Source of the DNA: Collimonas rhizosphaerae
Lineage (GTDB): Bacteria > Pseudomonadota > Gammaproteobacteria > Burkholderiales > Burkholderiaceae_D
Length of the DNA: 64,000 nt
NCBI RefSeq assembly: GCF_038896935.1
Contig: NZ_JBANDC010000015.1
Span: 68,131 to 132,130, forward strand
Direction: 5' to 3'
The position numbers were made by a program, and so were the translations under genes. Shown piece after piece: positions 17,536-26,162 of the stretch (the stretch's first letter is position 1; every line of letters begins with the position of its first letter). Under the pieces are notes generated by a model. It ran no database searches. It saw only the letters and a list, made by a program, of their open reading frames with translations, and was not told the DNA's origin.

Positions 17536-17566
17536 CCATCATCTCTGGTCAAGGCAGAGATGATGG
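17536..17566 (-). other. Perfect hairpin between nasA and treA
   Basis: CCATCATCTCTG and CAGAGATGATGG form a perfect 12-base stem with a 7-base loop. It lies after the nasA stop and directly before treA, and its last bases are part of the GGAG ribosome site of treA. It may end nitrate-operon transcripts or hide the treA ribosome site in read-through RNA. A weak T-run (TCTTTTTATTT on the minus strand) follows about 11 bases later, inside treA. Confidence 0.5.
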
Positions 17567-17592
17567 TAACGCAGTCGAGCAGGCCGATCCGT

Positions 17593-20358
17593 TTATGCGG
17601 TTTCTTCCGCCAGGATTTCGGTCAGCAGTTTCTTGATCTCGGGGACGCAGGATCCGCAATTGCTGCCCGCCTTCAGGCAAGCGGTCACCTGCGCTACAGT
17701 GTTCATCCCCTCTGCGCGAACCGCCGTGCAGATGGTGTTGCGGCCGACGCCAAAACACGAGCATACGGTAGGGCCGGTATCGGCGCCCTTCGCTATCGGC
17801 TGGCCCAGCAGCAGGCCGACCCTGTCGGCGTCTTCCAGCCGGTCCTTGGCGAACAGGCTGGCCAGCCAGGCGCGCGACGGCAGGTCGGGCCGCGGCGACA
17901 GGAACACGCAGGCGTCGATGCGGTCGTCCACCACGTGCACGGCGCGATAGATGCCGGCGCTGGCATCCTGGTATTCCAGCCAGTCGGCGTCGGCAACGTC
18001 GACATCCAGCAAGCCGGCGGCCCAGGCGCCGTGATCGGCGATCGGGCTGCGGCCGGCCAGCTCGTAACGGTTGAAGCGCCGGCCCTGGATCCTTGTCCAG
18101 TGGGTGACGTCGTCGAGCATCGGCAGCCTGCGGCTCAGCACAAAACCGTACCAGGCCACGCGAAATTCTTCGACCAGCACCGGCGTGTGCTTGAATTCCG
18201 GTTCACCCGAAACCGGATCGACCACCGGATTGACCAGCGCGCCCACCCGCGCATCCGAAGCCGATTGCCCGTTCCAGTGGATGGGCACAAAAATGCTGCC
18301 GCGCGCGATGCCGCCGCCATGCTGCACCCGCGCCACCATCGACCCCCAGCGGCTGGCCACGCGCGCCAGCATGCCTTCGCGCACGCCATACAGCAAAGCG
18401 TCCTGCGGATGCATGTCGACAAAAGATTCCGGCACGTGGTCGGCCAGCTTGGGCGACTTGCCGGTGCGTGTCATGGTGTGCCACTGGTCGCGCACGCGGC
18501 CGGTATTCAGGCTCAGCGGATATTCGCTGTCGGTGGCGTGGCGCGGCGCCCTTGGCACGGTGGCGACAAAGCGCGCCTTGCCGTCGGCATGGGCAAACCG
18601 GCCGTCGGCGAACAGCCGCGCCGTACCCTGTTTTTCGCCGGAGGCTGTAGTGACGATCGGCCATTGCACCGGCTGCAAAGCATCGAAGGCAGCCTGGCCG
18701 AGGCCGCTCAGGCCGGCCAGGTTGAACATCCGGCGCAGGCCGAAAGCGTCGCCGTTGCGGAAAGCGCTGAGGCGCGCGTGCTCGTCGAACACCTGGTGCG
18801 CCGCGCTGAAATCGAAACCTGCGTAGCCCATGCGCTGCGCCACCTGGCACAGGATCTGCCAATCGGCGCGCGCCTCGCCCGGCGCCGGCAGGAAAGCGCG
18901 CTGGCGCGAGATGCGGCGTTCCGAACTGGTGACCGTGCCATCCTTCTCGCCCCAGCCCATGGCCGGCAGCAAGACATGGGCAAAGGCATTGGTGTCGGTT
19001 TTTTCGATGATGTCGGACACCACCACCAGCTCGCACTTGGCGAGCGCACGCTGCACCTGGTCGGCATCCGGCAGGCTGACCACCGGGTTGGTGGCGATGA
19101 TCCACACCGCCTTGACGCGGCCGGCCTCGATTGCCTGGAACAGGTCGACTGCCTTCAGCCCCGGCCGCTCCGCCATGCGCGGCGCCTGCCAGAAATCCTG
19201 CACGGTCTGCCGATGCCGGGGATTGTCAAGCTCCATGTGCGCCGCCAGCATGTTCGCCAGGCCGCCGACTTCGCGGCCGCCCATGGCGTTCGGCTGGCCG
19301 GTGATCGAGAACGGTCCCATGCCTTCCTTGCCGATGCGTCCGGTCAGCAAATGGCAATTGATGATGCTGTTGACCTTGTCGGTGCCGGACGACGATTGGT
19401 TGACGCCTTGCGAAAAGGCGGTGACCACTTTTTCATTCGCCGCGAACCATTCGTAGAAAGTCAGCAAGTCTTGCGGATCGAGCTTGCAGCTTTTTGCCAC
19501 CGCGGCGAGGTCGGCGCAATCGGCTTCGGCCGCTTCCAGCGCGGCGGCCAGGCCGTTGGTGTGCGCTTCGACGAAACCGGCGTCGGCGGCATCGTGGCGC
19601 GCCAGGAAACTGAGCAGGCCGTTGAACAGCCAGACATCGCTGCCGGCCTTGAGCGGCAGGTGCAGGTCGGCCAGCTCGCACGTCGCGGTGCGGCGCGGAT
19701 CGATCACCACCAGCTTCATCTGCGGCCGCGTTTCCTTGATCCTGGCGATACGCTGGAACAGGATCGGATGGCACCAGGCAGTGTTGGAGCCGACCAGCAC
19801 CACCAGGTCAGCCAGCTCCAGGTCCTCATAACAGACCGGCACCAGGTCGGCGCCGAACGCGCGCTTGTGGCCGGCTACCGCGGACGACATGCACAAGCGC
19901 GAATTGGTATCGATATTGGCGCTGCCGATGTAGCCCTTCATCAGCTTGTTGGCGATGTAATAGTCTTCCGTCAGCAACTGGCCGGAGACATACAGAGCGA
20001 CAGCGTCCGGCCCGTGCTGCTCCACGATCGAACGGAACCCGTGCGCGACCTTGTCCAGCGCTGCATCCCAGGATACGCGCTGCATGGACTGCCGGCCATC
20101 GTTCTCGACCAGCATCTGCGGATGCAGCAAACGCCCTTCCAGGTCGACCGTCTCGCCCAGCGCCGAACCTTTGACGCACAGCCGGCCCGCATTCGAGGCA
20201 TGGCTTTCATCGCCGGCGATGTCGACCTGGCCATCGCCGCCCACGGTGGCGCGCACGCCGCAGCCGACGCCGCAGTATGGGCAGGTGGTCAGCGTGCCGT
20301 GCTGCCTGGCGGCCAGCTGGCCGGCGGCAAGCAGGGGAAAAGTCGGGACCTGGTTCAT
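17593..20358 (-). CDS. nasA: Assimilatory nitrate reductase catalytic subunit with C-terminal [2Fe-2S] domain
   Basis: A 921-residue molybdo-bis-MGD enzyme that reduces nitrate to nitrite in the cytoplasm. The N-terminal [4Fe-4S] site starts C26-x2-C29-x3-C33 (TTCPYCGVGCG) with the fourth cysteine in GRLCVKGSALG. Typical molybdopterin segments follow (SNTAWCHPI, QGVNQSSSGTDKVN). The end carries a BFD-like [2Fe-2S] domain with C866, C868, C901 and C904, as in Klebsiella NasA. The start MNQVPTF was chosen because family members begin shortly before the first cysteine. Last gene of the nitrate operon. Confidence 0.92.
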   Translation of the reverse strand: MNQVPTFPLLAAGQLAARQHGTLTTCPYCGVGCGVRATVGGDGQVDIAGDESHASNAGRLCVKGSALGETVDLEGRLLHPQMLVENDGRQSMQRVSWDAALDKVAHGFRSIVEQHGPDAVALYVSGQLLTEDYYIANKLMKGYIGSANIDTNSRLCMSSAVAGHKRAFGADLVPVCYEDLELADLVVLVGSNTAWCHPILFQRIARIKETRPQMKLVVIDPRRTATCELADLHLPLKAGSDVWLFNGLLSFLARHDAADAGFVEAHTNGLAAALEAAEADCADLAAVAKSCKLDPQDLLTFYEWFAANEKVVTAFSQGVNQSSSGTDKVNSIINCHLLTGRIGKEGMGPFSITGQPNAMGGREVGGLANMLAAHMELDNPRHRQTVQDFWQAPRMAERPGLKAVDLFQAIEAGRVKAVWIIATNPVVSLPDADQVQRALAKCELVVVSDIIEKTDTNAFAHVLLPAMGWGEKDGTVTSSERRISRQRAFLPAPGEARADWQILCQVAQRMGYAGFDFSAAHQVFDEHARLSAFRNGDAFGLRRMFNLAGLSGLGQAAFDALQPVQWPIVTTASGEKQGTARLFADGRFAHADGKARFVATVPRAPRHATDSEYPLSLNTGRVRDQWHTMTRTGKSPKLADHVPESFVDMHPQDALLYGVREGMLARVASRWGSMVARVQHGGGIARGSIFVPIHWNGQSASDARVGALVNPVVDPVSGEPEFKHTPVLVEEFRVAWYGFVLSRRLPMLDDVTHWTRIQGRRFNRYELAGRSPIADHGAWAAGLLDVDVADADWLEYQDASAGIYRAVHVVDDRIDACVFLSPRPDLPSRAWLASLFAKDRLEDADRVGLLLGQPIAKGADTGPTVCSCFGVGRNTICTAVRAEGMNTVAQVTACLKAGSNCGSCVPEIKKLLTEILAEETA

Positions 20359-20369
20359 CGGCGCTCCGT

Positions 20370-21611
20370 TCAGGCAGCCTGGGCGCACAGCGCCTGGCCG
20401 AACAGCAACTGGCTGCGCAGCGCCGAAATATCGGTGCGGCGCTGGATCATCTCGAAATACCAGGGACCGTCCTTGACGTCGCCGTACAGCACCGCGCCGA
20501 CGATATGCGGACCGTTGATCACCAGCCGCTTGTAGACGCCGCGGCGCGGATCGCGCAGCACCAGGTCTTCGCTGCCTTCGCCGCCGATGAAGTCGCCGGC
20601 GGAATACAGGTCGACGCCGGTGACCTTGAGCTTGGTGGCGGTGGCTTGCTGCACATAGCGCCGGTGGCCGGCGCCGGCGAGGTGGGCGCCGCACACGCGC
20701 GCCTGGTCCCAGATCGGCGCCACCAGCCCGAAAGTGGCCATGCGGTGCTGCACGCATTCGCCTACCGCATAGATGCGCGGATCGTAGGTCTGCAAAGTAT
20801 CGTCGACCACGATTGCGCGTTCGCAATGCAGCCCGGCCTGCTGCGCCAGTTCGATATTGGGGCGGACGCCGACGGTCATCACCACCAGGTCGGCCGGGAT
20901 TTCCGTGCCGTCCTTGAAGCGTACGGCGGTAACCTGTCCGGCGCCGACGATTTCAGCGGTCTGAGCGTTCAGTAAAAAACGCAGGCCCTTCTGTTCCAGC
21001 GCTTTCTTCAGCAGGATCGCCGCCGACTTGTCCAGCTGCCTTTCCATCAGGCTGTCCATGACATGCACCACCGTCACATCCATGCCTTGCCGCAGCAGGC
21101 CGTTGGCCGCTTCCAGCCCGAGCAGGCCGCCGCCGATCACCACCGCGTGCCGGTGATCGCGCGCCGCCGCCAGCATGGTTTCGACATCCTGGATATCGCG
21201 GAAAGCGATCACGCCCGGCAACTGGTGTCCCGGCACCGGGATGATGAAAGGCTTGGAGCCGGTCGCCAGCAGCAAGCGGTCGTAACGCAGTTCGACGCCT
21301 GCGCGCGAACGGACGATGCGGCGCTGGCGGTCTATGCCCGTCACCGGATCGCCGGCATGCAGCGTGATGCCGTGCTGCCGGTACCACTCTGGCGTGTTGA
21401 GCATGATGTCATCCATGCTCTTGTCGCCCGCCAGCAGCGGCGACAGCAGGATGCGGTTGTAATTGCCGTGCGGCTCGGCGCCGAACACGGTGATGTCGTA
21501 CAGGTCCGGCGCCAGCTTGAGCAGCTCTTCGACCGTGCGCATGCCGGCCATGCCGTTGCCGATCACCGCCAGCGCCGGTTTCTTGCTTACCGATGGCGCG
21601 CCGGCTGTCAT
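20370..21611 (-). CDS. nasB: NAD(P)/FAD-dependent nitrate reductase electron-transfer subunit
   Basis: A 413-residue flavoprotein with the pyridine-nucleotide-disulfide-oxidoreductase fold. The first FAD motif is AVIGNGMAGMRTVEE, the NAD(P)H motif is AVVIGGGLLGLEAANGL, and IYAVGECVQH closes the FAD site. It resembles the N-terminal half of NirB and NasB and should pass electrons from NAD(P)H to NasA. It lacks the BFD and other C-terminal domains of longer NasB proteins, while NasA carries a BFD domain, so the redox modules are split differently. The start overlaps the nirD stop by 4 bases. The gene symbol is by role. Confidence 0.8.
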   Translation of the reverse strand: MTAGAPSVSKKPALAVIGNGMAGMRTVEELLKLAPDLYDITVFGAEPHGNYNRILLSPLLAGDKSMDDIMLNTPEWYRQHGITLHAGDPVTGIDRQRRIVRSRAGVELRYDRLLLATGSKPFIIPVPGHQLPGVIAFRDIQDVETMLAAARDHRHAVVIGGGLLGLEAANGLLRQGMDVTVVHVMDSLMERQLDKSAAILLKKALEQKGLRFLLNAQTAEIVGAGQVTAVRFKDGTEIPADLVVMTVGVRPNIELAQQAGLHCERAIVVDDTLQTYDPRIYAVGECVQHRMATFGLVAPIWDQARVCGAHLAGAGHRRYVQQATATKLKVTGVDLYSAGDFIGGEGSEDLVLRDPRRGVYKRLVINGPHIVGAVLYGDVKDGPWYFEMIQRRTDISALRSQLLFGQALCAQAA

Positions 21612-21955
21612 GCCGCGATCCAGACCTGGCCGTCGCCGATGCGGGCCGGATAGGCGCTCACCGAGTGTTCCGGCGCTTCCAGGCATTCGCCGGTTTGCAG
21701 GTCGAAATGATGCTTGTAGATGGGCGAAGCGACCACGATGCGTTCTCCCAGGCTGCCGACCAGGCCGCGCGACAGCACCGCCGCTTCGGCGTTGGGATCG
21801 TAGTTGCCGATGGCGAACACGCGCTGCTCGCCGTCGAGGACATGGAACACGGCAATCTGCTCGCCGTTGACCAGCGCGCAGACGCCGGTATTCGGCACGA
21901 TCTGGTCCAGCCGGCAGACGGCGGTCCATTGCTTGCTTTGGCGGTCATTGTGCAT
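21608..21955 (-). CDS. nirD: Nitrite reductase (NADH) small subunit
   Basis: A 115-residue Rieske-like-fold protein of the NirD type (WTAVCRLDQIVPNTGVCALV, then VFAIGNYDPNAEAAVLSRG and SPIYKHHFDLQTGECLE). The metal-binding Cys/His pairs of true Rieske proteins are replaced, as usual for NirD. It forms the assimilatory nitrite reductase with NirB and lies 10 bases after it. The start has an AAAGGAAA ribosome site. Confidence 0.92.
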   Translation of the reverse strand: MHNDRQSKQWTAVCRLDQIVPNTGVCALVNGEQIAVFHVLDGEQRVFAIGNYDPNAEAAVLSRGLVGSLGERIVVASPIYKHHFDLQTGECLEAPEHSVSAYPARIGDGQVWIAA

Positions 21956-21965
21956 CTGGTTTCCT

Positions 21966-24524
21966 TTAAACGGTTTCGACGACGACCGGAATGCTGATGC
22001 GCTTGCGCTCGGTCACCGTGGCCGGGCGGATCTGGCCGCGCTCTTCCACGAACACCACATTGCTGTCGGCCTGGTCGCTGTTGACGAAATGCTGGAAGCG
22101 CTTGCGCGTTTCGGCGTCGGTCACGGCTTTTTTCCATTCGCATTCGTAGGTGTCGACCACGTGCTGCATGTCGGCTTCCAGTTCGGCTGCGATGTTCAGC
22201 TTGTCCTGCACCACCACCTGCTTCAGGTAGTCGAGCCCGCCTTCCAGGTTGTCGCGCCAGACGCTGGTGCGCTGCAGGCGGTCGGCGGTGCGGATGTAGA
22301 ACATCAGGAAGCGGTCTATGGTCTGGATCAAGGTCGCCCGGTCCAGGTCCGAGGCCAGCAGCTCCGCATGGCGCGGCTTCATGCCGCCGTTGCCGCACAC
22401 ATACAGGTTCCAGCCTTTTTCGGTGGCGATGATGCCGACATCCTTGCCCTGCGCCTCGGCGCATTCGCGGGTGCAGCCGGAGACGCCGAACTTGATCTTG
22501 TGCGGCGCGCGCAAACCCTTGTAGCGGTTCTCCAGCGCAATCGCCAGGCCGACGCTGTCATCCACGCCGTAGCGGCACCAGGTCGAGCCGACGCAGGATT
22601 TGACGGTGCGCAGCGATTTGCCGTAGGCGTGGCCGGATTCGAAACCGGCCGCGATCAACTCTTCCCAGATCAGCGGCAGCTGTTCGACACGGGCGCCGAA
22701 CAGGTCGACCCGCTGGCCGCCGGTGATCTTGGTGTACAAGCCGTATTTCTTGGCGACCTGGCCGACCGCGATCAAACCGTCAGGCGTGACCTCGCCGCCG
22801 GCCATGCGCGGCACCACCGAATAAGTGCCGTCTTTCTGGATATTGCCGAGGAAATAATCGTTGGAATCCTGCAGGTTGGCGTGTTCTTTTTTCAGCACGA
22901 AGTCGTTCCAGCAGGAAGCCAGGATGCTGGCCGCGACCGGCTTGCAGATATCGCAGCCCAGGCCTTTACCGTGCTGTTCCAGCAAGGCGCCGAAGGTCTT
23001 GATCTGGCCTACCTTTATCAGGTGGAACAGCTCCTGGCGCGAATACGGAAAATGTTCGCAGACATGGTTGTTGACCGCCATGCCCTGTTTCTTCATCTCG
23101 GCCTTCATGATCTGCGTCACCAGCGCCACGCAGCCGCCGCAGGATGTGCCGGCCTTGGTGCAGCTCTTCAGCGCGCCGATGCTGGTGGCGCCGCCGCCCA
23201 CGGCTGCGCACAGGTCGCCTTTCGATACATTGTTGCAGGAGCAGATCTGCGCCGTGTCCGGCAAGGCATCGACCCCGAGCCCCACCCTGGCCTGGCCGTC
23301 GGCCTGCGGCAGGATCAGGAATTCCGGCGAGGCCGGCAACTCGATGCGGTTGAGCATCATCTGCAGCAGCGTGCCGTATTCGCTGGCGTCGCCCACCATG
23401 ACGCCGCCCAGCAGGTATTTGCCGCATTCCGACACCACGATCTTCTTGTAGATCTGCTTGCGTTCGTCGGTGAATTGATAAGAACGGCTGCCCGCTTCCT
23501 TGCCGTGCGGATCGCCGATGCTGGCGACATCGACGCCCATCAGCTTGAGCTTGGTGCTCATGTCGGCGCCGTTGAATTCAGGCACCGCGGTGCTGCCGCC
23601 TGCCGCCAGCATGTGCTTGGCAGCGATGCGCGCCATGTCGTAGCCCGGCGCCACCAGGCCGAATATGCGGCCGTTCCACAGCGCGCATTCGCCGATGGCG
23701 TAGATGTCCGGATCGGAGCTGCGGCAGCTGTTGTCGATCACGATGCCGCCGCGCTCGCCGACCTTCAGTCCGCTGTCGCGCGCCAGTTCGTCGCGCGGCC
23801 GGATGCCGGCCGAAAACACGATCATGTCGGTGTCGAGATGGGTGCCGTCGTCGAAATTCATGCGGTGCGTGCCGCTTTTGCCGTCGACGATTTCCAGCGT
23901 GTTCTTCTGGGTATGCGCAGTGACGCCCAGCTCTTCGATTTTCTGGCGCAGGATGCGGCCGCCGCTTTCATCCACCTGCACCGCCATCAGGCGCGGCGCG
24001 AATTCGACCACATGGGTTTCCAGCTGCATGTCGCGCAAGGCCTTGGCGCATTCCAGCCCCAGCAGGCCGCCGCCGATCACGACGCCGCTGCGCGAGCGCT
24101 TGCCGCATTCCAGCATCGCTTCCAGGTCTTCGATGGTGCGATAGACAAAACAATCCTTGCGCTGGTTGCCGGCCAGGGTCGGCACAAACGGATAGGAGCC
24201 GGTAGCGATCACCAGCTTGTCGTAAGGCAGCGTGTGGCTGACGCCGTCCAGGTTGAACGTGACGGTCTTGGCGGCGCTGTCGATCTGCTGCGCCTTGGCG
24301 TTCAGCTTCAAGTCGATCCTGGTGCGCTCGAAAAATCCGGGCGCCACCAGCGATAGGTCTTGCGCCGATTTGCCGGAAAAGAACGCCGACAGGTGGACCC
24401 GGTCGTATGCAGGACGCGGCTCTTCGCACAATACCGTGACCTCGATATCCGGCGCGCCGGCGTCGACCAGGCATTCCAGGAATTTGTGGCCGACCATGCC
24501 GTGACCGATGACGATGATTTTCAT
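21966..24524 (-). CDS. nirB: Nitrite reductase (NADH) large subunit
   Basis: An 852-residue siroheme enzyme that reduces nitrite to ammonium with NADH. Domains in order: FAD site (KIIVIGHGMVGHKFLE), NADH site (GVVIGGGLLGLECAKAL), a BFD-like [2Fe-2S] region (ICSCNNVSKGDLC ... CTKAGTSCGGC), the ferredoxin-like sulfite/nitrite-reductase half-domains, and the siroheme/[4Fe-4S] cysteines (VGSTWCRYG and GVSGCTRECAEAQ). Start MKIIVIG has an AAGGAAG ribosome site. It sits 10 bases after the transporter gene in the operon. Confidence 0.95.
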   Translation of the reverse strand: MKIIVIGHGMVGHKFLECLVDAGAPDIEVTVLCEEPRPAYDRVHLSAFFSGKSAQDLSLVAPGFFERTRIDLKLNAKAQQIDSAAKTVTFNLDGVSHTLPYDKLVIATGSYPFVPTLAGNQRKDCFVYRTIEDLEAMLECGKRSRSGVVIGGGLLGLECAKALRDMQLETHVVEFAPRLMAVQVDESGGRILRQKIEELGVTAHTQKNTLEIVDGKSGTHRMNFDDGTHLDTDMIVFSAGIRPRDELARDSGLKVGERGGIVIDNSCRSSDPDIYAIGECALWNGRIFGLVAPGYDMARIAAKHMLAAGGSTAVPEFNGADMSTKLKLMGVDVASIGDPHGKEAGSRSYQFTDERKQIYKKIVVSECGKYLLGGVMVGDASEYGTLLQMMLNRIELPASPEFLILPQADGQARVGLGVDALPDTAQICSCNNVSKGDLCAAVGGGATSIGALKSCTKAGTSCGGCVALVTQIMKAEMKKQGMAVNNHVCEHFPYSRQELFHLIKVGQIKTFGALLEQHGKGLGCDICKPVAASILASCWNDFVLKKEHANLQDSNDYFLGNIQKDGTYSVVPRMAGGEVTPDGLIAVGQVAKKYGLYTKITGGQRVDLFGARVEQLPLIWEELIAAGFESGHAYGKSLRTVKSCVGSTWCRYGVDDSVGLAIALENRYKGLRAPHKIKFGVSGCTRECAEAQGKDVGIIATEKGWNLYVCGNGGMKPRHAELLASDLDRATLIQTIDRFLMFYIRTADRLQRTSVWRDNLEGGLDYLKQVVVQDKLNIAAELEADMQHVVDTYECEWKKAVTDAETRKRFQHFVNSDQADSNVVFVEERGQIRPATVTERKRISIPVVVETV

Positions 24525-24534
24525 GGTGCTTCCT

Positions 24535-25854
24535 TTATGCATTTCGGGTGGCTAGTGCGAGATCGTGCAATTCCTGTTCCTGCGCCTTGTGTTCCGGGCT
24601 GAAGCGCACGGCGATGGCGCACAGCGCCGAAATCGTCACCAGCGCGCCGAGCATGGTCAGCGTTTGCTGGGTATCGCCCAGCCCCTTCATCAGGAAACCG
24701 GCGGCCACCGCGCCGACATTGCCGCCGGCGCCGATGATGCCGGCCACGCCGCCCAGCGCCTTGCGGTCGATGAACGGCACCAGCGCATAAGTCGCGCCGC
24801 AGGCCATGTGGGTGAACAGGCCAAACGTCAGCATCGCCACCACCGCCAGCGCCACGCTGCCGGCGTGGGCAAACCACAGCAAACCCAAGCCCTCCCCCAA
24901 CATCAGCACGAACAGCAAGACGGCGCGGCTGTCCAGGTTGCCGCGCAACGCTGCGCGGTCGGACAGCCAGCCGCCCAGCGCGCGGGCAAACAGGGCCAGC
25001 AAACCAAAGCTGGCGGCGGCCATGCCCGCTCCCTTCAGCGACAAGCCGAAGTGGTCGACGTAATAAATGGCGGCGATGTTGTGAATGAAAATCTCGACGC
25101 CGAAACAAGCGCCGTAGGTAACGAACAGCAGCCACACCCGGTAGTTGGCGCTGGCGGCGCGAAAGCTGGCCCAGCCGCCCTTTTTCCCACCCTCTATCGC
25201 CACGCCGCGGGCGCGCAGATCTGCGTAATTGCCCTGCGGGCAATCCTGCGTATAGCGCCAGTACAGCGCCGCCATGATCAGCATGAACGCGCCCGGCACC
25301 AGCAACGCCAGGCGCCAGCCCATGGTTTCGCTGACACCCAGCATCAGCAACGCCGCCACCAGCAACGGCATCAAGGCTTGCGCCGCGCCGCCGCCGGCAT
25401 TGCCCCAGCCGGCCGAGGCGGCGTTGGCGGTGCCGACCACGTTGGAGGCAAACATGACCGAGGTGTGATATTGCGTGATGACAAAACTGGCGCCGACCGC
25501 GCCGATGCACAGGCGGAAGAACAGGAAACTCTCATAACTCTGCACCATGGCCACGCCGAACACCGGCAGCGCGCCTATCAGCAGCAACCCGGTGTAAGTC
25601 TTGCGCGGGCCGTAGCGGTCGCACAGCGGACCGACCAGCAAGCGCACCAGTATCGTCACTGCTACTGCGGCGATATTGATATTGGCGATTTGCGCCATGC
25701 TCAGTCCGAGCTGTCCCTTGATCAGCGGCATCAGCGGCGCGCAGGCGAACCATGCGAAGAAACAGACGAAGAATGCCATCCAGGTCAGGTGAAAGGCGCG
25801 CATCTGAGGCGTGCGCAGGCTGAAGAGTTGGATGCTGGTCGCTTTGTTTGCCAT
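24535..25854 (-). CDS. narK: Nitrate/nitrite MFS transporter (NNP family)
   Basis: A 439-residue transporter with 12 hydrophobic segments. It has the NNP-family features: FACAPLMPLIKGQLGLS in the first helix region and two glycine-rich nitrate signatures, GNAGGGAAQALMP and GAGGNVGAVAAGF. It imports nitrate as the first gene of the operon. The leader upstream carries the sigma-54 promoter and the ANTAR-type attenuator. The start has an AAAGAGA element. Confidence 0.93.
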   Translation of the reverse strand: MANKATSIQLFSLRTPQMRAFHLTWMAFFVCFFAWFACAPLMPLIKGQLGLSMAQIANINIAAVAVTILVRLLVGPLCDRYGPRKTYTGLLLIGALPVFGVAMVQSYESFLFFRLCIGAVGASFVITQYHTSVMFASNVVGTANAASAGWGNAGGGAAQALMPLLVAALLMLGVSETMGWRLALLVPGAFMLIMAALYWRYTQDCPQGNYADLRARGVAIEGGKKGGWASFRAASANYRVWLLFVTYGACFGVEIFIHNIAAIYYVDHFGLSLKGAGMAAASFGLLALFARALGGWLSDRAALRGNLDSRAVLLFVLMLGEGLGLLWFAHAGSVALAVVAMLTFGLFTHMACGATYALVPFIDRKALGGVAGIIGAGGNVGAVAAGFLMKGLGDTQQTLTMLGALVTISALCAIAVRFSPEHKAQEQELHDLALATRNA

Positions 25855-25867
25855 TTTTTGTCTCTTT

Positions 25868-25925
25868 AAAAACAAAAAGGCGTCCTCTCGTCCCAACCAT
25901 AGAGTGGTCGGGCCAAGAGGACGCC
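25868..25925 (-). terminator. Leader terminator (attenuator) of the nitrate operon
   Basis: On the minus strand GGCGTCCTCT and AGAGGACGCC form a perfect 10-base stem, with a smaller nested stem inside, followed at once by TTTTTGTTTTT. It ends 14 bases before the narK ATG. Its position after two hexaloop hairpins and before the first gene marks it as the terminator that an ANTAR antiterminator must overcome. Confidence 0.88.
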
Positions 25926-25934
25926 GTTGTCCAA

Positions 25935-25984
25935 CAGATCCGTCATTGGACCTGCGTTAGAAAAGGTCGGATCTTCGTTGATCC
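25935..25984 (-). promoter_or_regulatory. Tandem ANTAR-type hexaloop hairpins (NasT/NasR target)
   Basis: Two stem-loops on the minus strand. The first (25984-25969) is GGATC-AACGAA-GATCC. The second (25954-25935) is CAGGTCC-AATGAC-GGATCTG with one G-U pair. Both loops have six bases with A at position 1 and G at position 4, the known recognition rule for ANTAR-domain antiterminators such as NasR and NasT. The linker is 14 bases. No nasT or nasR gene is in the window, so the regulator must be encoded elsewhere. Confidence 0.85.
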
Positions 25985-25999
25985 TATGGCCTGATCCAG

Positions 26000-26015
26000 A
26001 GCAAACGCCGTGCCA
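26000..26015 (-). promoter_or_regulatory. Sigma-54 promoter of the nitrate operon
   Basis: On the minus strand TGGCACG-GCGT-TTGCT matches the sigma-54 -24/-12 consensus at every key base. The expected start site, near 25989, lies just before the first hexaloop hairpin. About 140 bases upstream of that site there is a TGCAC-N9-GTGCA dyad (26129-26147) that resembles NtrC half-sites, although its spacing is 2 bases longer than canonical. Confidence 0.88.
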
Positions 26016-26162
26016 CCAACTTAATCTATTGATTTAAAAGGAGTTTTTTATTTTCCAGGGGAGAGGACTTTTGCCCGCCGCGCCGTTGCAGCGCGCAGCG
26101 CAGGGGTTTTTGCCTGAAGATGGTGCACTGCACTCTATTTCGGTGCAGCGGCCGTGCGCCGG

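Noticed and set aside
17560..20535. A 991-codon open frame on the plus strand across the nitrate reductase gene
   Set aside because: It is antisense to a gene with full family motifs, lacks any recognisable domain and reflects the high GC content. Similar long antisense frames at 21804-24356, 24565-25869, 55376-57007 and 57717-59834 were rejected for the same reason.
26129..26147. NtrC binding site called with confidence
   Set aside because: The half-sites TGCAC and GTGCA are separated by 9 bases rather than the usual 7, so it is mentioned only as a candidate near the sigma-54 promoter.
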